This document shows, piece after piece, positions 57,358 to 64,000 of a stretch of 64,000 bases of DNA. The stretch lies in the NCBI GenBank assembly GCA_963798015.1, contig CAWCSA010000007.1, forward strand, positions 110,508-174,507. The letters are read 5' to 3'. A program made the position numbers and the translations under genes. Every line of letters starts with the position of its first letter. Position 1 is the stretch's first letter. Origin of the DNA: Roseiarcus sp963798015 (GTDB lineage: Bacteria; Pseudomonadota; Alphaproteobacteria; Rhizobiales; Beijerinckiaceae). The notes beneath the pieces were generated by a model. It had not been told where the DNA came from. It saw only the letters and a list, made by a program, of their open reading frames with translations, and did no database searches.

Positions 57358-58510
57358 TCACATGCTCAAGCGTGATCGCCGCCATAGCTCGAGTGCGATG
57401 GGCAGAGGGTCGATGCTGACCGCGGCCCACCATGAGGCCTCATCGCCGTAGCCGTGCAGGTCGCGGTGATGGAGCCGGCAGACGGGGACGGTGTATTCGT
57501 CGCTGACCTTGCGGCCGAGCGCGCGCGGCTGGGCGAAACGAATGTGGTGTGCTTCGCTCGGCGTCCGGCCGCATACGACGCAGGGCTGGGTCGTCAGATA
57601 CCGACAATGCTCCCTGTCGCGAAGCCGGATCGTTTTTGCGGCGACGCAACGGCGGCGGTGGCCAACCGGCTTCTGCGGCAAAATGATCGAGGCCGCCGCC
57701 GAAGCATCCATCAATTCAATGAAAGCCTGCCCGTTCGGAGGCTCGACATCATCATCCTTTGCGTGATCGCTCTGTCCTTCGGCGACCGCAGGGCTTGCTT
57801 CAAGCGTCAGGACCCTCTCGCGAAAACTGGCCTCCACGATGTCGGCGTCGGCTGCCATCAATGTGTTCTTGATCGCAAGATTCTTGTGAACCCAGTCCGC
57901 GGCCTCATCCGACAACTGAAGCCGATTGAGGTCCCCGATCAACTGGTCGCGCAGCGTCGCCGATTCGTCGGCGCTCAAGAGGGCTCTAACGGGACGAGGT
58001 ACAGCGTCCTTACGGGCGTTGCTCGCTCTCACAGCCGGCCCGTCGTTCGCCGGGGCTCGTAGCGTTGGTTGAAATGTCGCGGCCACCCGTTCTTGCGAAC
58101 CGCCTGTCCGGTCTGGTTGCGCTATTGTTGCCTGCGCCGCATCGCCTTCGTTCGAGTCGCCCTCCTTTGCGGGCGGCCCAGCCTTAAGGTTGAGATCGGG
58201 AGCGTCGAGATCATCTTCGCCCGCGATCCCTACAAGGGTGAAAAGGGCATAGCGTCGTGCGTAAGTGAGCGCCGCCCCCATGCGGCGCGGCGCCGCTGTC
58301 TCGCCGATCGCGCAGACCGGCCATTCCGACGACAGCCACTCCCCAGACGAATGGGCGAGCGTGGTGGTGAGGCGGATCAGGCCTGCTTCGTTGTCGATTG
58401 CGGTGGCCTGAACCGTCGCGATCTCGTGGCCGCCAAGCGCCTTGCGCACGGTGTCGAGGCCGCTCGAGAGCGCGGCATAGCGAAGGTCTTATCTTGATCG
58501 CGCGGGTTAC
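57358..58510 (-). pseudogene. ERF-family single-strand annealing protein with HNH-like C-terminal tail, 5' end degraded
   Basis: Main frame 58449-57358. The ERF part, VRKALGGHEIATVQATAID, TTTLAHSSGEWLSSEWPV and GAALTYARRYALFTLVGIAGEDDLD, is a phage-type recombination mediator. A long disordered linker (about residues 90-280) leads to a zinc/HNH-like tail: CVVCGRTPSEAHHIRFAQPR, TVPVCRLHHRDLH, then DEASWW. The GTG at 58449 is not the natural start: upstream the text DKTF in another frame joins RYAALSSGLDTVR, so one base is missing near 58490 and the first about 50 residues are gone at the VapC gene. The protein is thus an ERF-HNH fusion remnant of a prophage or plasmid. Confidence 0.75.
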
Positions 58511-58522
58511 GGGCTTCGAAGT

Positions 58523-58927
58523 CTACCGGCTGCGCCAATCCTCCAACCCGAGCCCGCCGACGCGATTGAACTCCCGCGCATTGTGCGTCACGATCTTGAG
58601 TCCTCGACGCAAGGCACAAGCCGCGAGCAGCAGATCATAGGCTCCTATCGGCATACCTTGGCTGTTCAGGCTTGCACGCAATTGTGCTGCCACACGGGCG
58701 TCTTCGCGCTCGAACGGCAAGACGGAGATCGTATTCAGAAGCGTCCGCATTGCTTCCCGCACGCGCAGCGCTAAGTTAGGATTGCGCGCCAGCCCATACT
58801 CGACTTCCATCTCCGTGATCACCGAAACCGCCAATTGCGGCGGCGCCTCCTGACGAAGCCGCGTCATCACGGCCTGTTCGCCGCGCGCGAAGTCGCTTAG
58901 CACATTGGTGTCGAGGAGGTATTTCAC
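58523..58927 (-). CDS. vapC: PIN-domain toxin, VapC family
   Basis: 134 residues. A ribonuclease toxin: the acidic PIN residues are visible in LLDTNVLSD (D6), ITEMEVEYG (Glu near 40), YDLLLAACAL (Asp near 97) and IVTHNAREF (Asn near 115). It overlaps vapB by 4 bases, the usual antitoxin-toxin coupling. It probably cleaves tRNA or rRNA when VapB is degraded. It is intact. Confidence 0.9.
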   Translation of the reverse strand: MKYLLDTNVLSDFARGEQAVMTRLRQEAPPQLAVSVITEMEVEYGLARNPNLALRVREAMRTLLNTISVLPFEREDARVAAQLRASLNSQGMPIGAYDLLLAACALRRGLKIVTHNAREFNRVGGLGLEDWRSR

Positions 58928-59166
58928 GAAAAGGTATCTTCACGCGGCGGCAACAATTCGCCGCGATACGATTCGAACGGCGGCGCGTCGGGAACGCCCT
59001 GCCACTCCAGGATCAGCGATGGCCAGCCGGGACTGCCGAGCGTCTTCTTGTCCAGCCATTCGCGCAGCGCCTTGCGGATCAGCCCGCTGCGCGTCTCTCC
59101 CAGTTTCTTGGCCGTTCGGTCCAATTCCTTGGCCGTTTGATCGTCGAGATAGAGGTTGAAGTTCAT
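58924..59166 (-). CDS. vapB: Ribbon-helix-helix antitoxin, VapB family
   Basis: 80 residues. The N-terminal RHH domain MNFNLYLDDQTAKELDRTAKKLGETRSGLIRKALREWL binds DNA; the C-terminal tail (LEWQGVPDAPPFESYRGELLPP) would wrap and neutralise VapC. A palindrome lies 22 bp upstream of its start, consistent with autoregulation by the VapBC complex. Confidence 0.88.
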   Translation of the reverse strand: MNFNLYLDDQTAKELDRTAKKLGETRSGLIRKALREWLDKKTLGSPGWPSLILEWQGVPDAPPFESYRGELLPPREDTFS

Positions 59167-59187
59167 GAGGCGTCACCAAAGAGCGAG

Positions 59188-59210
59188 ATATAACCTGCCA
59201 TAGGTTATAT
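59188..59210. promoter_or_regulatory. Palindromic operator upstream of vapBC
   Basis: ATATAACCT, a 5-nt spacer, then AGGTTATAT, a perfect 9-bp inverted repeat, 22 bp before the vapB start. RHH antitoxins usually bind such sites with their toxin to repress the operon. Confidence 0.65.
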
Positions 59211-59423
59211 ATTGACACCGATCTTGGCAAGCGCAGTCAGGACGCCTTGGATTGTCCCCGTATTCTGCCGCAAAAGGCTCATCAATTGGTTTTCGCCGTA
59301 CCGGCGCTTGACAGCAAGCCCCGCCCCAAGGCGTTGACTAGTCGCCCAATTTAGTCAGATTGAAGGGTATAGGTGCTTAAGCTTGATGCGAGCGTTTGGG
59401 GTTGTGAAGTGCCAATGTGATCC
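59211..59423. other. Intergenic region with possible coding scrap
   Basis: 213 bp. On the minus strand a stretch reading GTIQGVLTALAKIGVNI to a stop near 59205 could be the tail of a lost gene, but no start or family is evident. Confidence 0.3.
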
Positions 59424-59480
59424 AGCCCCCTAATTGACCGGACACGGCCTCCCCCTTCGCTAAGAGGTAGGAGTAATGTC

Positions 59481-59879
59481 GTGTCTATGACTGGGAACAA
59501 CGCAAAGAGTGAGGTCCTGCACGGGCCGGAGCGTCGTCGGCGATGGGCGGCGGCGGAGAAGATCGCGATCGTGGCGGAGACGCATGAGCCAGGGGTGACG
59601 GTCAGCCTGGTGGCGCGCCGGCACGGCGTTGCGCCGAACCAGGTGTTTAACTGGCGCCGGCTGGCGGCCCAGGGCGCGTTGACGGCGGCAGGGGCAGAGG
59701 AGGAGGTCGTTCCAGCTTCGGATTACCGCGCTTTGCAAAATCAGCTGCGCGACGCGCAGCGGCTGCTCGGCAAGAAGACGATGGAAGCGGAAATCCTTAA
59801 GGAGGCGCTGGAAATCGCCGGGGGCCAAAAAAAACATCTGTTGCGCGCGCTCTCCTCTCCCAAGGACGATATCCGATGA
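59481..59879 (+). CDS. IS3-family OrfA (HTH protein)
   Basis: About 131 residues. The helix-turn-helix is in RRRWAAAEKIAIVAETHEPG and VSLVARRHGVAPNQVFNWRRL; a leucine-zipper-like segment DYRALQNQLRDAQRLLGKKTMEAEILKEAL follows. The start may be ATG at 59487 rather than GTG at 59481. The C-terminus runs across an A8 run and overlaps the orfB start by 4 bases (ATGA), as in IS3 elements that make an OrfAB fusion by frameshifting. Confidence 0.85.
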   Translation: MSMTGNNAKSEVLHGPERRRRWAAAEKIAIVAETHEPGVTVSLVARRHGVAPNQVFNWRRLAAQGALTAAGAEEEVVPASDYRALQNQLRDAQRLLGKKTMEAEILKEALEIAGGQKKHLLRALSSPKDDIR

Positions 59880-60725
59880 AAGCCGTTTGTGAAGCGCTCG
59901 GCGTCTCCCGATCCAACATCGCGGCCGGCTTCAGGCTCCTCTCGCCAAGCCTCTTAAAAGGGTTGGGCGCCGCCCGCGCCTGACGATGATCTGGTGCAGG
60001 GAAATCAAGACGATCATCGGCGGGCAGCCGACCTATGGCTATCGCCGCGTGTGGGCGATTTTGAAACGCGAGGGTCGGTCGGGAGGCCAGCCGGTCAACG
60101 CCAAACGCGTGTATCGCGCGATGAAAACTCATGGCCTGTTTTTGCAGCGCCATGCTGGCGGCGCTGAACGCCGCCACGACGGCAAGATCGCGGTCGAGCG
60201 TTCGAACCTGCGCTGGTGCTCGGACGGGTTCGAACTGGCCTGCGACAATGGCGAGAAGGTTCGCATCGCTTTCGCGCTGGACTGCTGCGATCGCGAGGCG
60301 ATGGCCTATGTCGCGACCACGCAAGGAATCAAAGGGGAAAATGTGCGCGACCTTATGGTCGCGTCCGTCGAATCTCGTTTCGGCCAGGTCAACCGCTTGC
60401 CGCAGACCATCGAATGGCTCAGCGATAACGGCTCAGGCTACATCGCCCGTGAAACAAAAGCCTTCGCCCGCGACATCGGGCTGGAACCGCTAACCACGCC
60501 CGTCACAAGCCCGCAATCCAATGGAATGGCCGAAGCCTTCGTCCGAACCATCAAACGCGACTATGCCCGCGTAAACCCATTGCCAGACGCCAGACCGTCA
60601 TCGAAAGCCTGCCTCTCTGGTTCGCACACTACAATGCCATTCACCCGCACAGCGCCTTGAGATATCATTCGCCACGCGAGTTTATCGCCGCGCAATCAAA
60701 CCAAGAGGCCTTGTCCGGTATTTAG
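59876..60725 (+). pseudogene. IS3-family OrfB transposase, two frameshifts
   Basis: Starts MKAVCEALGVSRSNIAA; near 59930 the frame changes to LQAPLAKPLKRVGRRPRL, then GGQPTYGYRRVWAILKREG; the rve catalytic domain follows with DGFELACDNGEKVRIAFALDCCDREAMA and WLSDNGSGYIA (second Asp), and NGMAEAFVRTIKRDY with the Glu. A second break near 60596 leads to QTVIESLPLWFAHYNAIHPHSAL and the stop at 60723. Active-site residues are intact, but the gene is broken twice. Confidence 0.8.
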
Positions 60726-61858
60726 GGGGCAACAACACAATTGGCCTTGGCGTGGTTGGCATTGCGGTCGTGCTCCCAGGCGGCGATTTCCTCGATGAGG
60801 GTTTGTTTGTCGGGGATGCGGCGGTCGAGGCATTGGGACGATAGGACGCCGAGTTCGGACTCCGCCAGATCGAGCCAACTGCCGTGCTTTGGCGTGTAAT
60901 GCCATTCGAAGCGCTCGACCAGCCGCCTGGCTTCGGCGGCCGGAAAGGCTTCGTAGAGTGACGCCTTGCTGTGGATGTTGAGATTGTCCTGGACCAGAAC
61001 GATGGTCTTGGCGGGCGAAGTGGAGATCGGCCAAGTCTTTCAAGACGTGAGCATAATCCACGGCGGTGTGGCGATCCGTGACTTTGACGTGGCGCCAGCC
61101 TTCGAGCGGCGCGAACATCATGAAGAGGTTGGCGGTGCCGTTGCGCTCGTACTCGTAATCGCAACGGGCCGGGCGCCCCGGTTTCATCGGGATCGGCGCC
61201 CGCGTCTCGGCGAGGAGTTGCTTTGAGGTCTCGTCCAGGCAAACCAGCGGACGATCGGGATCGCGTGGCCGCGTGTAGACGGCCAGCACGTCTTCCATCG
61301 CCGCTACGAACGCGCTGTTGGCCTTGGGCGGGATGACCCAGCACTGGCGGCGATGGGGCTGGAGAATGTTTTTTTGAGCGCCCGCCCGATCGTCGAGTCG
61401 CTGGCGCGATCGACAATGTGGAGTTCCACGACCTTGTTCTCCAACAACCGCAAGGTCCAGCGCGCGCGTCCCTTGGGCGGTTTGGAACAAGCCAAGGCAA
61501 TCAGTTTGGCTTCCTTCTCGCCGTCAAAAATCCGCGCAACCGCCGGCGTCGCCCGTTGCTTGCGGCTCAACACCGCCTCGAAGCCCTCTTCCACCAGTTG
61601 CTTGCGCACCCGGTAAACCATCGATGGGCTGGTCTCCAGCGCCTTGATGATCCGGCTGTCGCTCCAGCCTTCACCGGCTTCCGAGACATCGGCCTTCAAC
61701 AATATCCGCGCCTTCAGCAGCCGCTGGGCCGGGCTCTTTCCTTTCCGGATCAGCGCTTCGAGTTGCTCCCGCTCCTCCGCGCTCAACCGCACCACATACT
61801 TCTTTACCGAAATCTCCTTCGCAGCCATGATCGCCTCCGTCGTCCGCACCGTCGACAA
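60722..61858 (-). pseudogene. IS630-family transposase, frameshifted, C-terminus clipped by IS3
   Basis: The N-terminal HTH frame (61858-61360; VVRLSAEEREQLEALIRKGKSPAQRLLKARIL and PSMVYRVRKQLVEEGFEAVL) changes at an A7 run near 61370 to the catalytic frame with CLDETSKQLLAETRAP and NGTANLFMMFAPLEGWR. Near 61010 it changes again to IVLVQDNLNIHSKASLYEAFP (second Asp) and LAESELGVLSSQCLDRRI. The stop at 60722 lies inside the end of the IS3 element, so the last codons are foreign. It corresponds to an IS630 element (about 60732-61890) whose left end was lost. Confidence 0.8.
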
Positions 61859-61899
61859 AGCGAATCATCAAATCCTTTCAAATTGATTGAAGCGGGCGA

Positions 61900-62340
61900 C
61901 TAGAGATGCGATTGCTCAAGGAAATACCGATCGGCCGTCCGTCCGGCGGCGCGCTTGGCGGCATTATCGGCCGATTGTCTTACCCTTTCTTTGAGGGCTT
62001 TCACCAACTCGCTCCAACGTCCCACCGTGAATTCCGCCCTCATCATCACTTGGTCGGGAGTAGGAGCTTCGTCTGGGTAAACGGCATATTGACATGCGAT
62101 ATTCGCATGAGTGAGGAAGCCGCGCGATGCTTTTCGGCCTCGTTTTCACGTTCTCTTTTGAGTTCCACTTCTCGCCTTCGGTCTTGACGGTCGGCTTTGC
62201 GGCCCTCGGCGCTTTTACCCTCTCGCCCTCGACCTTAACCGCTTCGAGTGCTTCTCAGCCGGCATCGAGGCCACCCGAAGAAGCGCGGTCTGGTTGTCGT
62301 CGATGCCATCAGCGCGCCGCCGAGTTAGTTATCTGAGCGG
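61900..62340 (-). pseudogene. Possible ParB-like or plasmid-maintenance gene remnant
   Basis: Three frames look partly coding: DNQTALLRVASMPAEKHS near the start (reminiscent of ParB/RepB proteins), a lysine/arginine-rich middle, and QVMMRAEFTVGRWSELVKALKERVRQSADNAAKRA, ending FLEQSHL at 61900. No single frame spans it and no start is convincing. The family call is weak. Confidence 0.25.
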
Positions 62341-62381
62341 AGGAACCGATGAGGAGCGCCGACGCGCTCGGGACCATCAGC

Positions 62382-62407
62382 AAGGGCGGCTTTCAGGCCG
62401 CCCTTTT
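62382..62407. terminator. Hairpin terminator downstream of hicB copy 1
   Basis: AAGGGCGGC, a 6-nt loop, then GCCGCCCTT, a perfect 9-bp stem followed by TTCT on the plus strand; on the minus strand it lies 10 bp after the hicB stop. It could work in both directions, better on plus. Confidence 0.6.
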
Positions 62408-62414
62408 CTGTAAC

Positions 62415-62806
62415 TTAAGCCGCCATCGCTTTCTTCGCCGCATGAGCGAGAAAGCCCGACCTGTTGTAACCATTGGCCTCGGCGTAGCTGTCGACTTCCT
62501 CAAGCACATCCTCGGGAAGAGAGATGTTGATGCGCACGGTCTTGGGCGCGCGCAGGGGCGCTGGGACAAGATTCGCGACGCCATCGCGGTTTACGGGGTC
62601 GGCCATGATGGCCTCGAGCGAAGATGGCTCGGGTGCCGGCTCGTTGTCTGCGGCGAAGCCCTCAAGGTGAAAGGCGAGCGCCTCTGCGGCCATATCGCGC
62701 GCGTCGTCGAGCGAGGTTCCCGCCGTGATGCATCCGGAAGGCCTGGGAACGACACACCGTAGTCGCTGTCGGGCTCCTTATGGATCAAAGCTATATAATT
62801 ACGCAT
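62415..62806 (-). pseudogene. hicB: HicB-family antitoxin, one frameshift
   Basis: The N-terminal frame begins MRNYIALIHKEPDSDYGVSFPGLP, the typical HicB partial-RNase-H-like fold; one base is missing near 62735, after which ITAGTSLDDARDMAAEALAFHLEG continues. The C-terminal DNA-binding part is KTVRINISLPEDVLEEVDSYAEANGYNRSGFLAHAAKKAM (RHH type). It neutralises HicA and represses the operon. With the base restored it is a normal 130-residue HicB, so either a sequencing error or a recent mutation. Confidence 0.82.
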
Positions 62807-62812
62807 GATGGC

Positions 62813-63001
62813 TTACCTCAGTTTGATCCCGGCCTGCTTTTCGATGCTTCGCAGCGTTCCCAAAGGGATGTCTCTCTTAGGGTGAGGCACGATCACGCGA
62901 CCGGACTTGGCCGGATGCGTGAACTGCAGGTGGCTTCCTTTCTTGGCGGCCTGCTTCCAGCCATCCGCTTCAAGGAAGCTGATAACCTCGCGACTTTTCA
63001 T
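62813..63001 (-). CDS. hicA: HicA-family mRNA interferase toxin
   Basis: 62 residues: MKSREVISFLEADGWKQAAKKGSHLQFTHP, with the catalytic His in GSHLQF, then VIVPHPKRDIPLGTLRSIEKQAGI. It is the first gene of the hicAB operon (6 bp before hicB). A palindrome abuts its start codon. Intact. Confidence 0.9.
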   Translation of the reverse strand: MKSREVISFLEADGWKQAAKKGSHLQFTHPAKSGRVIVPHPKRDIPLGTLRSIEKQAGIKLR

Positions 63002-63016
63002 GTGTATAAATACACA
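63001..63016. promoter_or_regulatory. Palindrome at the hicA copy 1 start
   Basis: TGTGTAT-AA-ATACACA, 7-bp arms around an AA centre, beginning at the last base of the hicA start codon. A candidate HicB operator. Confidence 0.55.
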
Positions 63017-63205
63017 CCCAGGGCCTTCCCGTCAACCGCTTCTCGTCAGTGAGATTACGATTTTTCGCCCGCTCTGTTGCCATGCATGGCTTCACATGGC
63101 ACGGAGCTTCGCTGGCCCGCGAGGCTTCCTGAACGAGCGGGGGCCCTTCAACCATAAGTCCGTCGCCTCAATGCTGGGGGCCGGCTGCAATTCCTCTTGT
63201 TTTGT
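63017..63205. other. Spacer between the two divergent HicAB modules
   Basis: About 190 bp between the two hicA genes. It must hold both promoters. No gene seen. Confidence 0.4.
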
Positions 63206-63223
63206 GATACCGCAAGCGGTATC
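63206..63223. promoter_or_regulatory. Perfect palindrome upstream of hicA copy 2
   Basis: GATACCGC-AA-GCGGTATC, 8-bp arms around an AA centre, 8 bp before the GTG start. A candidate HicB operator; same architecture as the palindrome at 63001 but a different sequence. Confidence 0.65.
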
Positions 63224-63231
63224 TTTACCTC

Positions 63232-63493
63232 GTGGCTAAGACTAGCGACGTTTTGGCGGCGATGCGCCGAAACCCGGCCGGCGACTGGGCGATCGAGGAT
63301 ATTCGGCGGATTTGCGAACAACGCGGCTAGAATGCTTAACGCCGTCGCGCGGCTCGCACTGGAAGATCGCGGCGCAGGGGAAACCGGACATTCTGGTTAT
63401 CCCGCCCGCCGGCCGATCAAGCCGTTCTATATCCGCAAGTTTGTGGAGATGTGCGATGACAGCGATGACACGGAAGACAAAGCGAGCCGCTGA
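63232..63493 (+). pseudogene. hicA: HicA-like toxin copy 2, two frameshifts
   Basis: Three frames: MAKTSDVLAAMRRNPAGDWAIEDIRRICEQRG, then LTPSRGSHWKIAAQGKPDILVIP with the catalytic-His segment GSHWK, then ARRPIKPFYIRKFVEMCDD. Together they give a normal 85-residue HicA of the type ending in a PIKPxYIR motif. Breaks near 63328 and 63400. The stop overlaps the hicB copy 2 start region. Confidence 0.7.
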
Positions 63494-63818
63494 CTACGCC
63501 ATCGTTGTCGAGCCGCTCGATGGGGCGGACGGCGGGGGCTGGCTGGCTAGCGTCCCGGCGCTTCCCGGTTGCCATGGTGACGGGGAGACGCGCGCCGAGG
63601 CGCTAGAGGACGCGCTCGCGGCGATCGGGGAATGGCAGGACGCCGCGCGTCAATTGGGGCGCGAGGTTCCGGGGCCCGCCGCGCTCGGCCAGTGGCGACA
63701 GCGCGCGCCGCGGACGTTGCATGACAAGCTTCGCCGGCTGGCGACCGCGGAGGGCGTTAGCCTAAATCAGCTTGTCATCACGCTGCTCGCCGAGGCGGTG
63801 GGCCGGCGCGCGGCGTAA
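63456..63818 (+). CDS. hicB: HicB-family antitoxin copy 2
   Basis: 120 residues from MTAMTRKTKRAADYAIVVEPLDG. The HicB core GGGWLASVPALPGCHGDGETRAEALEDALAAIGEWQ is followed by a linker and a C-terminal RHH/HTH helix pair PRTLHDKLRRLATAEGVSLNQLVITLLAEAVGRR. It overlaps the end of the hicA frame by 38 bp. Intact. It pairs with the HicA remnant upstream, so the antitoxin is kept although the toxin is broken. Confidence 0.85.
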   Translation: MTAMTRKTKRAADYAIVVEPLDGADGGGWLASVPALPGCHGDGETRAEALEDALAAIGEWQDAARQLGREVPGPAALGQWRQRAPRTLHDKLRRLATAEGVSLNQLVITLLAEAVGRRAA

Positions 63819-64000
63819 TGCGCCAGGACCGCCTCGCCGTGTCGCTCGCCGGGCAGAATTCTTGCTCCGCCGCAGCCAGGATCCGCAAGCCGAAATGGCC
63901 TGGGCTCAGCGCCGCCTATTCGAGCAAGACCTATGGCATGGCGAACCGCCGGGCAATCGGCGGGATTTAGGGCATTTTCATGATTGGCGTCGATATCCTG
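63819..64000. other. Window end, no clear gene
   Basis: A 50-codon frame from the ATG overlapping the hicB stop (63818-63970) has no family resemblance. A plus-strand frame reading LFEQDLWHGEPPGNRRD near the end might belong to a gene beyond the window. Not resolved. Confidence 0.3.

Larger units (their letters stand above)
59424..60731 (+). mobile_element. IS3-family insertion sequence
   Basis: About 1308 bp with imperfect ends: GCCCCCTAATTGACCGGACA on the left, and on the right the complement of TGCCCCCTAAATACCGGACA. Target duplication not visible. It carries orfA and a frameshifted orfB. The right end sits inside the end of an IS630 transposase. Confidence 0.8.

Noticed and set aside
1..64000. 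tRNA or rRNA genes and tRNA-linked integration sites
   Set aside because: I looked for cloverleaf-like segments at gaps and island borders and saw none; a tRNA scan would be needed to exclude them fully.

Overview
The window is GC-rich (my impression is low-to-mid 60s percent) and looks like a chromosomal segment of an alphaproteobacterium of the order Hyphomicrobiales (Rhizobiales). The homoserine kinase-rnhA overlap, the divergent tlpA/argH pair, zur next to a zinc ABC transporter with an alphaproteobacterial Zur-box-like site, a DUF2852 protein and a PEPxxWA-CTERM protein all fit that order. I cannot fix the genus; a Methylocystaceae/Beijerinckiaceae-type genome is a guess.

Region 1 (1-30.5 kb) is ordinary core and near-core genome. 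It holds thrB (partial), rnhA, a FeeM-like N-acyl amino acid synthase, a membrane GGDEF-EAL protein, a periplasmic cupin, a secreted DsrE-like protein, a PEP-CTERM protein, a TlpA thioredoxin, argH, an M15-peptidase-like membrane protein, an APC permease, zur-znuABC, a membrane redox-sensor-type adenylate cyclase carrying a [2Fe-2S] domain, a GNAT acetyltransferase, an HlyD/FUSC efflux pair, an Orn/Lys/Arg decarboxylase, acetate kinase, a lytic transglycosylase, an AT-richer gene of unknown function, an amidase coupled to a solute-binding protein, and a DUF2852 protein.

Region 2 (30.6-54.7 kb) is a mobile-element-rich island. It carries three near-identical ISAs1-family copies (one with a clean 10-bp target duplication), an IS256 element, an IS66 remnant, IS3 remnants, a large serine recombinase with an accessory gene, an internally deleted IS1182-like element and an IS701 element nested at a shared CTAA. 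Between them lies a decaying nonribosomal peptide cluster: an A-T-C-A-T synthetase whose first adenylation domain carries the threonine code, a separate damaged thioesterase, a Rieske oxygenase split by an ISAs1 copy, an MbtH-like protein and an Sfp-type phosphopantetheinyl transferase. An IS-interrupted HTTM-like membrane gene lies at the left end.

Region 3 (54.7-64 kb) holds a secreted beta-helix (pectate-lyase-3-like) protein broken in three frames, an ERF recombination protein fused to an HNH-like tail (two further tail fragments lie at 51.9-52.6 kb), VapBC, an IS3 element abutting an IS630 element, and two HicAB modules in opposite orientation, each preceded by a palindrome with an AA centre.

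A theme of the whole window is single-base frame changes in otherwise well conserved genes (hlyD, decarboxylase, NRPS, MbtH, beta-helix, ERF, hicB, hicA and several transposases). Some are surely real decay in the island. Their presence in core-type genes also raises the possibility of indel errors in the underlying assembly. No tRNA, rRNA or CRISPR array was recognised.
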